Both the position numbers and the translations under genes were made by a program. A stretch of DNA of 51,050 nt from CAYGVX01 sp964395545. Lineage in GTDB: Archaea > Thermoproteota > Bathyarchaeia > Bathyarchaeales > SOJC01. The stretch is taken from contig CAYNAW010000004.1 in assembly GCA_964395545.1 (NCBI GenBank), forward strand, positions 1 through 51,050, given 5' to 3'. Every line of letters starts with the position of its first letter. Within the stretch, counting starts at the first letter, position 1. Positions 47,803-51,050 of this stretch are shown one piece after another. The notes under the pieces are model-generated. The model saw only the letters and a program-made list of their open reading frames with translations. It was not told where the DNA came from and did no database searches.

Positions 47803-49188
47803 TCAATTCCTGTCATTCTTTTCTCGTTTCATAATCTGCCGCGCCGCGATTACCCCTGAAACAGAGGCTTGAACTAACCCTCGCGTTAGTCCTGCTCCGT
47901 CGCCGATTGTGAACAGGTTATGAATAGGTGTCTCCAAGCATTCATTCAATGCCAGTCGCGAGGAGTAGAACTTCACTTCCACACCGTATAGCAAGGTGTC
48001 ACGGGAGTGTAGACCCGGCGCGAGCTTGTCCAGAGCCTCTAGCATCTCCCGTATGTCTGACAAGTAGCGGTAAGGAAGAACAAAGCTCAGATCACCGGGA
48101 GTGGCGCTTTTCAACGTTGGCACCACCGTACTTCTTTGTATTCTCTCCTCAGTCGAGCGTCGTCCTGCTTCCAAGTCGCCTAGCCGTTGGACTATGACGC
48201 CTCCGCTGAGCAGGTTGGTCAGCCGGGCGATGTACTTCCCGTAGGCTATCGGCTCCCTGAACGGTTCGGTGAACGATGTGCTGACTAGGATGGCGAAGTT
48301 GGTGTTGTCGGTTTTTCGCTCGGCGTAGCTTTGACCATTTACGGTTAGAACCCCGTCATAGGACTCTGTTATAACCTCGCCGTAGGGAGCTACGCAGAAC
48401 GTTCTGACGGCGTCGTCGAAAAATTTGGAGTAGTAGATGAGCTTAGGTTCGTACAGAATTTTGGTCAATTCCTCCAAGACTGCGGCTTGGACTTCGACGC
48501 GGACGCCCACGTCGACTGGGTTGTTCAGCGTCTTCAACCCAAGAGCCTGAGCCTCCACCTTTAACCATTCAGCGCCGCTTCGTCCAGGGGCGGCTATGAC
48601 GTATTTGGCGAGTATTTTGTCGCCGTCAACTGTCTCCACACCCTCGACTTTCCCATCCTTCACGAGGAGCCCTTTGACTTCCTTCCGAGTCTTAACTTCC
48701 GCCTTGCCGTTCAGGTGGTTTCGCATCTTCCGGAGGGTTTCGGCGCATTTTTCGGTTCCCATGTGGCGGACTCGTTGTTGGATAAGCTTTAACCCGATGA
48801 GGGATGCTCTGCGCTCGATTTCCTCAGTCTTGTCCAAGTCTGCACCGTAGAGATTGTTGGGGGCGCCGAACTTCTTGTAAATCTGGTCGACGTAGCTCAC
48901 TAGTTTTTGGAGTCTCTGTTCGCCCATGTATTCACCGAGCCAGCCACCTACTTCGGTGGACAAGGTTAACTTGCCATCGCTGAAGGCGCCGGCGCCTCCC
49001 CATCCATGTAGAACGTTGCAAGGGTCGCAGTTGAGGCATCCCAAACCTCGGCTGGCGGGACACTTGCGCTTATCGATGTCGCCTCCCTTGTCGAGAATTA
49101 GGATATTCAGCGACGTGTTTTCCACGAGTTCGAGAGCTGAGAAGATGCCGGCAGGTCCTGCGCCGACGATCACGACGTCGTGTTTCAA
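47803..49188 (-). CDS. FAD-dependent oxidoreductase, COG2509 type
   Basis: An FAD/NAD(P)-binding dehydrogenase of 461 residues. The N-terminal Rossmann motif is VVIVGAGPAGIFSALELVE. A cysteine-rich stretch, GLGCLNCDPCN, is followed by the family signature GWGGAGAFSDGKLTLSTEVG. The C-terminal FAD contact is LFTIGDGAGLTRGLVQASVS. These features match the uncharacterised COG2509 dehydrogenases found across anaerobic bacteria and archaea. The reaction is unknown. The cysteines might bind a metal or an Fe-S cluster, though that is speculative. The start is a TTG at 49188 with GGTGGA upstream. The gene is alone, with a 486-bp spacer before it. Confidence 0.88.
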   Translation of the reverse strand: MKHDVVIVGAGPAGIFSALELVENTSLNILILDKGGDIDKRKCPASRGLGCLNCDPCNVLHGWGGAGAFSDGKLTLSTEVGGWLGEYMGEQRLQKLVSYVDQIYKKFGAPNNLYGADLDKTEEIERRASLIGLKLIQQRVRHMGTEKCAETLRKMRNHLNGKAEVKTRKEVKGLLVKDGKVEGVETVDGDKILAKYVIAAPGRSGAEWLKVEAQALGLKTLNNPVDVGVRVEVQAAVLEELTKILYEPKLIYYSKFFDDAVRTFCVAPYGEVITESYDGVLTVNGQSYAERKTDNTNFAILVSTSFTEPFREPIAYGKYIARLTNLLSGGVIVQRLGDLEAGRRSTEERIQRSTVVPTLKSATPGDLSFVLPYRYLSDIREMLEALDKLAPGLHSRDTLLYGVEVKFYSSRLALNECLETPIHNLFTIGDGAGLTRGLVQASVSGVIAARQIMKREKNDRN

Positions 49189-49674
49189 GAGGCGTCCACC
49201 AAAGCCTTACACAGAATTACCTAACTACCATATATCTTTAGCGTAGTTAGAATTCATCAGTCTTCAAGCTGACACAACGGTCTCGTTGTACGTTCTAATG
49301 GCAGCTTTTTGGGGTCAGCGTTGCGCTAGTTTTTGGCTTCCAGAGAATTGAAATGGAAGTTTCGCTCGCGACTTTCCTTTTTTGGCGGCTCTCTCGAAGA
49401 AAGACTGGAAATTAACGTGTGAAGGCGTAGTTGTTGAAGAATGAGAAGGTTGTCGAGTCTCTGGATATGTTGCCAACAGGTGTGGACGGGCGGCCTTCGG
49501 TATACTCATTCAAGTCAGGTGCAGCGGTATTCAGGCCGAAACTGCCGCTGCCAGTTTTCAGGTAGAAGCGGGGCTTTCCCGCATCTTTACCTTTTTTCGG
49601 CTTCATAGCTGATGATGATTCCAGAACATGCACGCGTTTCACGAATGAACAAGATAGAAAAAGGGGTCTTGTGT
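49189..49674. other. 486-bp spacer, mostly non-coding
   Basis: Nothing here is convincingly coding except one doubtful minus-strand frame (49412-49606). The A/T-rich stretch at about 49220-49260 (minus strand TATATGG) is likely the promoter of the FAD-dependent oxidoreductase. No RNA gene or long repeat is seen. Confidence 0.5.
49412..49606 (-). CDS. Doubtful small ORF downstream of the surface protein
   Basis: A 64-residue frame beginning MKPKKGKDAGKPRFYLKTG, with a Ser/Thr/Asn/Phe-rich end (TTFSFFNNYAFTR). It has no clear Shine-Dalgarno sequence or TATA box. It lies about 70 bp downstream of the surface-protein stop on the same strand, so co-transcription is possible. I do not recognise it. 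It may be chance or the remnant of a larger gene. Confidence 0.25.
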   Translation of the reverse strand: MKPKKGKDAGKPRFYLKTGSGSFGLNTAAPDLNEYTEGRPSTPVGNISRDSTTFSFFNNYAFTR

Positions 49675-51050
49675 TCAGGCCTGCGTTTTCTTCGAATGTT
49701 TTTTCTTTGCTAGGACAAAGCCTACGGTAGAGAGAATCATGAACAGCGGCAGGATGAGCAGAGATGGGTATTCTGGGACTACATGATACTGATGCTGATA
49801 CCCGAAAACTTCTTCGCTTGTAATCATGTTGCCCATTTCGTCTTCTGCTGAGATGGTGTAGTTTACCCATGTGCAATAGTCAAACGCGGGTATGGCACCA
49901 TTCCAGATGTTCTGTTCTAGATTCGTCATTTCAACAGTCACCCATGTTCCGTTGCCGTTAGTGTAGTATAGAACTGCTTGTTTTACTCCGCTAAGATTGT
50001 CGGCTACTGTGGCGTTGACGGCGACTGGGTTCTCAGGTTGAACGTTGTGCGCCAAGGGAGACTGGGAAACTGCTTGTATGTCTGGTGGAGCTGTGTCGAT
50101 TGAGAAGTGGATTGAGGTGGAGGACGCCATGTTGCCGACAGTGTCGTTCGTGTAGACTGTAATGAAGTAGGGCCCATCCAAAAGGCTGGTGAGGGTGGTG
50201 TTGCCCGTCACTGTCACGTTGGCTTGGCCGTTCAGGCTATAGCCCATCCACGAGGTGGGCTCGTCCACCGTGAACGTCAACATGACCGAGGCGATGGTGT
50301 ACGTCACGCTTTGCGGCGAGATTATGCTGATATGGGGCGGTGTTGTATCGACGGCGAAGAAGACAGGCTCCGAGGCGCCCATGTTGCCAACTGTGTCGTT
50401 GGCGAAAACCACCACACTGTGGGGACCTTCGGAAAGACCCGTTAGAGTGATGTTACTCGTTATTGTCACGTTGGCTTGGCCGTTCAGGCTATAGCCCATC
50501 CACGAGGTGGTCGTGTTTACTGTGAAGGACAGAATTACGTCGGTGGTGGGGTAAGTGGTGTTTTGTGGGAAAGTTATGATAATACTGACCGGGCCTGCCG
50601 AAACTGTGAAGTGCACCATATTTGAGCTGCCCATGTTTCCGACGGTGTCGTTGGCGTAGACGATTATCGAGTGCGGTCCGTTAGAAAGCCCCGTCAGCGT
50701 TGCATTGTCGGTTATTGTCACGTTCGACTGTCCGTCCAGGCTGTAGCCGATCCATGAGGTTACGTCGTCGACGGTGAAAGTCAGTGCAACCATGGTGGTG
50801 GCGTATGTTGCGTTTTGGGGTGAGACTAGGTTGATGTGCGGCGATGTTGTGTCGATGGTGAAGTATACGGGGTCAGATATACCCATGTTACCCACCGTGT
50901 CGTTGGCAAAGAGCATTATGCTGTGTGAACCTTCTAATAGGCTTGTTAGGGTGATGTTGTTCGTCACTGTAGCGTTCGGCTGACCGTCAAGGCTGTAGCC
51001 CATCCACGAGGTGGGCTCGTCCACCGTGAACGTCAACATGACCGAGGCGA
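49675..51050 (-). CDS. Repetitive cell-surface protein, 5' part beyond the window
   Basis: This is the C-terminal ~458 residues of a large extracellular protein that continues past the right edge. The visible part has four tandem repeats of exactly 84 residues (51036 to about 50029), each with LTFTVDEPTSWMGYSLNGQ, an N-glycosylation-rich NVTIT/NITLT strand, GPHSIIVYANDTVGNMGSS and a closing FTIDTTPPHI-like strand. This is an Ig-like fold of the kind seen in archaeal surface adhesins. A different beta domain follows (LSGVKQAVLYYTNGNGTWV). The end is tripartite: VPEYP, a membrane helix (LLILPLFMILSTVGFVLA) and KKKHSKK. Such tails anchor proteins or are cut by archaeosortase-like enzymes. Many NxT/S sites suggest heavy glycosylation. 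Confidence 0.85.
   Translation of the reverse strand, partial: ASVMLTFTVDEPTSWMGYSLDGQPNATVTNNITLTSLLEGSHSIMLFANDTVGNMGISDPVYFTIDTTSPHINLVSPQNATYATTMVALTFTVDDVTSWIGYSLDGQSNVTITDNATLTGLSNGPHSIIVYANDTVGNMGSSNMVHFTVSAGPVSIIITFPQNTTYPTTDVILSFTVNTTTSWMGYSLNGQANVTITSNITLTGLSEGPHSVVVFANDTVGNMGASEPVFFAVDTTPPHISIISPQSVTYTIASVMLTFTVDEPTSWMGYSLNGQANVTVTGNTTLTSLLDGPYFITVYTNDTVGNMASSTSIHFSIDTAPPDIQAVSQSPLAHNVQPENPVAVNATVADNLSGVKQAVLYYTNGNGTWVTVEMTNLEQNIWNGAIPAFDYCTWVNYTISAEDEMGNMITSEEVFGYQHQYHVVPEYPSLLILPLFMILSTVGFVLAKKKHSKKTQA
50029..51050 (-). repeat. Tandem 252-bp repeats within the surface-protein gene
   Basis: There are four in-frame units of 252 bp with starts at 51036 (partial), 50784, 50532 and 50280 on the minus strand. 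The 53 bp at 50998-51050 are identical to 50242-50294, exactly three units (756 bp) away. A 47-bp block at 50464-50510 is identical to 50212-50258, one unit away. Patches of exact identity between otherwise diverged units point to recent duplication or gene conversion. Confidence 0.85.

Overview
The window looks like chromosome from an anaerobic archaeon, most likely of the TACK group and Bathyarchaeia-like. The evidence is topoisomerase VI A and B, aIF2-beta, aIF1A, a Rio1 kinase beside a KH-domain Dim2-like protein, a DUF424 protein, archaeal inositol-phosphate synthases, split glycine decarboxylase, and TATA-box promoters, several close enough to the start codon to give leaderless mRNAs. 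Anaerobic life is indicated by a group 4 [NiFe] hydrogenase and a glycyl-radical (class III) ribonucleotide reductase. I see no rRNA, tRNA, CRISPR array, insertion sequence or prophage. The lineage call is inference.

Region 1 (1-8.4 kb) holds a membrane-bound, Hyf/Mbh-like, ion-pumping [NiFe] hydrogenase in two convergent half-operons. The plus strand carries the small subunit, large subunit, NuoH-like subunit, 2x[4Fe-4S] ferredoxin and an unknown protein. The minus strand carries NuoC-, NuoL-, HyfE- and NuoN-like subunits. Region 2 (8.6-14.8 kb) has a winged-helix regulator, a surface protein, class III NrdD and, directly upstream of it, the most unusual gene of the window: an NrdD paralogue fused to a DNA-binding domain that has lost its radical residues. 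Candidate operator half-sites lie at the promoters of both genes. Region 3 (14.8-23.2 kb) has topoisomerase VI, an MBL hydrolase, a GNAT protein, an acyl-CoA carboxylase carboxyltransferase, CysRS, biotin ligase and methylmalonyl-CoA epimerase.

Region 4 (23.4-30.7 kb) has a coiled-coil protein, an ArsR-like regulator, two inositol-phosphate synthase paralogues (one with an altered active site), a PhnP-like hydrolase, an MFS transporter that apparently starts at CTG, a 52-residue zinc-ribbon protein, a GNAT protein and a MoaD-like protein. Region 5 (30.7-37.1 kb) has glycine decarboxylase (gcvPA, gcvPB), a nucleoside phosphorylase and a translation/ribosome-biogenesis run. Region 6 (37.2-49.2 kb) is central carbon metabolism: pyruvate/oxaloacetate carboxyltransferase with its biotin carrier, glycerate kinase, glyoxylate/hydroxypyruvate reductase, acyl-CoA dehydrogenase, aminotransferase and methylmalonyl-CoA mutase large subunit. 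The window ends inside a repetitive surface protein.

The metabolic genes suggest interconversion of C2, C3 and C4 acids (glycine, glyoxylate, glycerate, pyruvate, oxaloacetate, and propionyl-, methylmalonyl- and succinyl-CoA) with hydrogenase-based energy conservation. The biotin carboxylase, the B12-binding mutase subunit, the NrdD activase and the hydrogenase maturation genes are not in this window. Genes are tightly packed: three convergent pairs overlap by exactly 4 bp at their stop codons.
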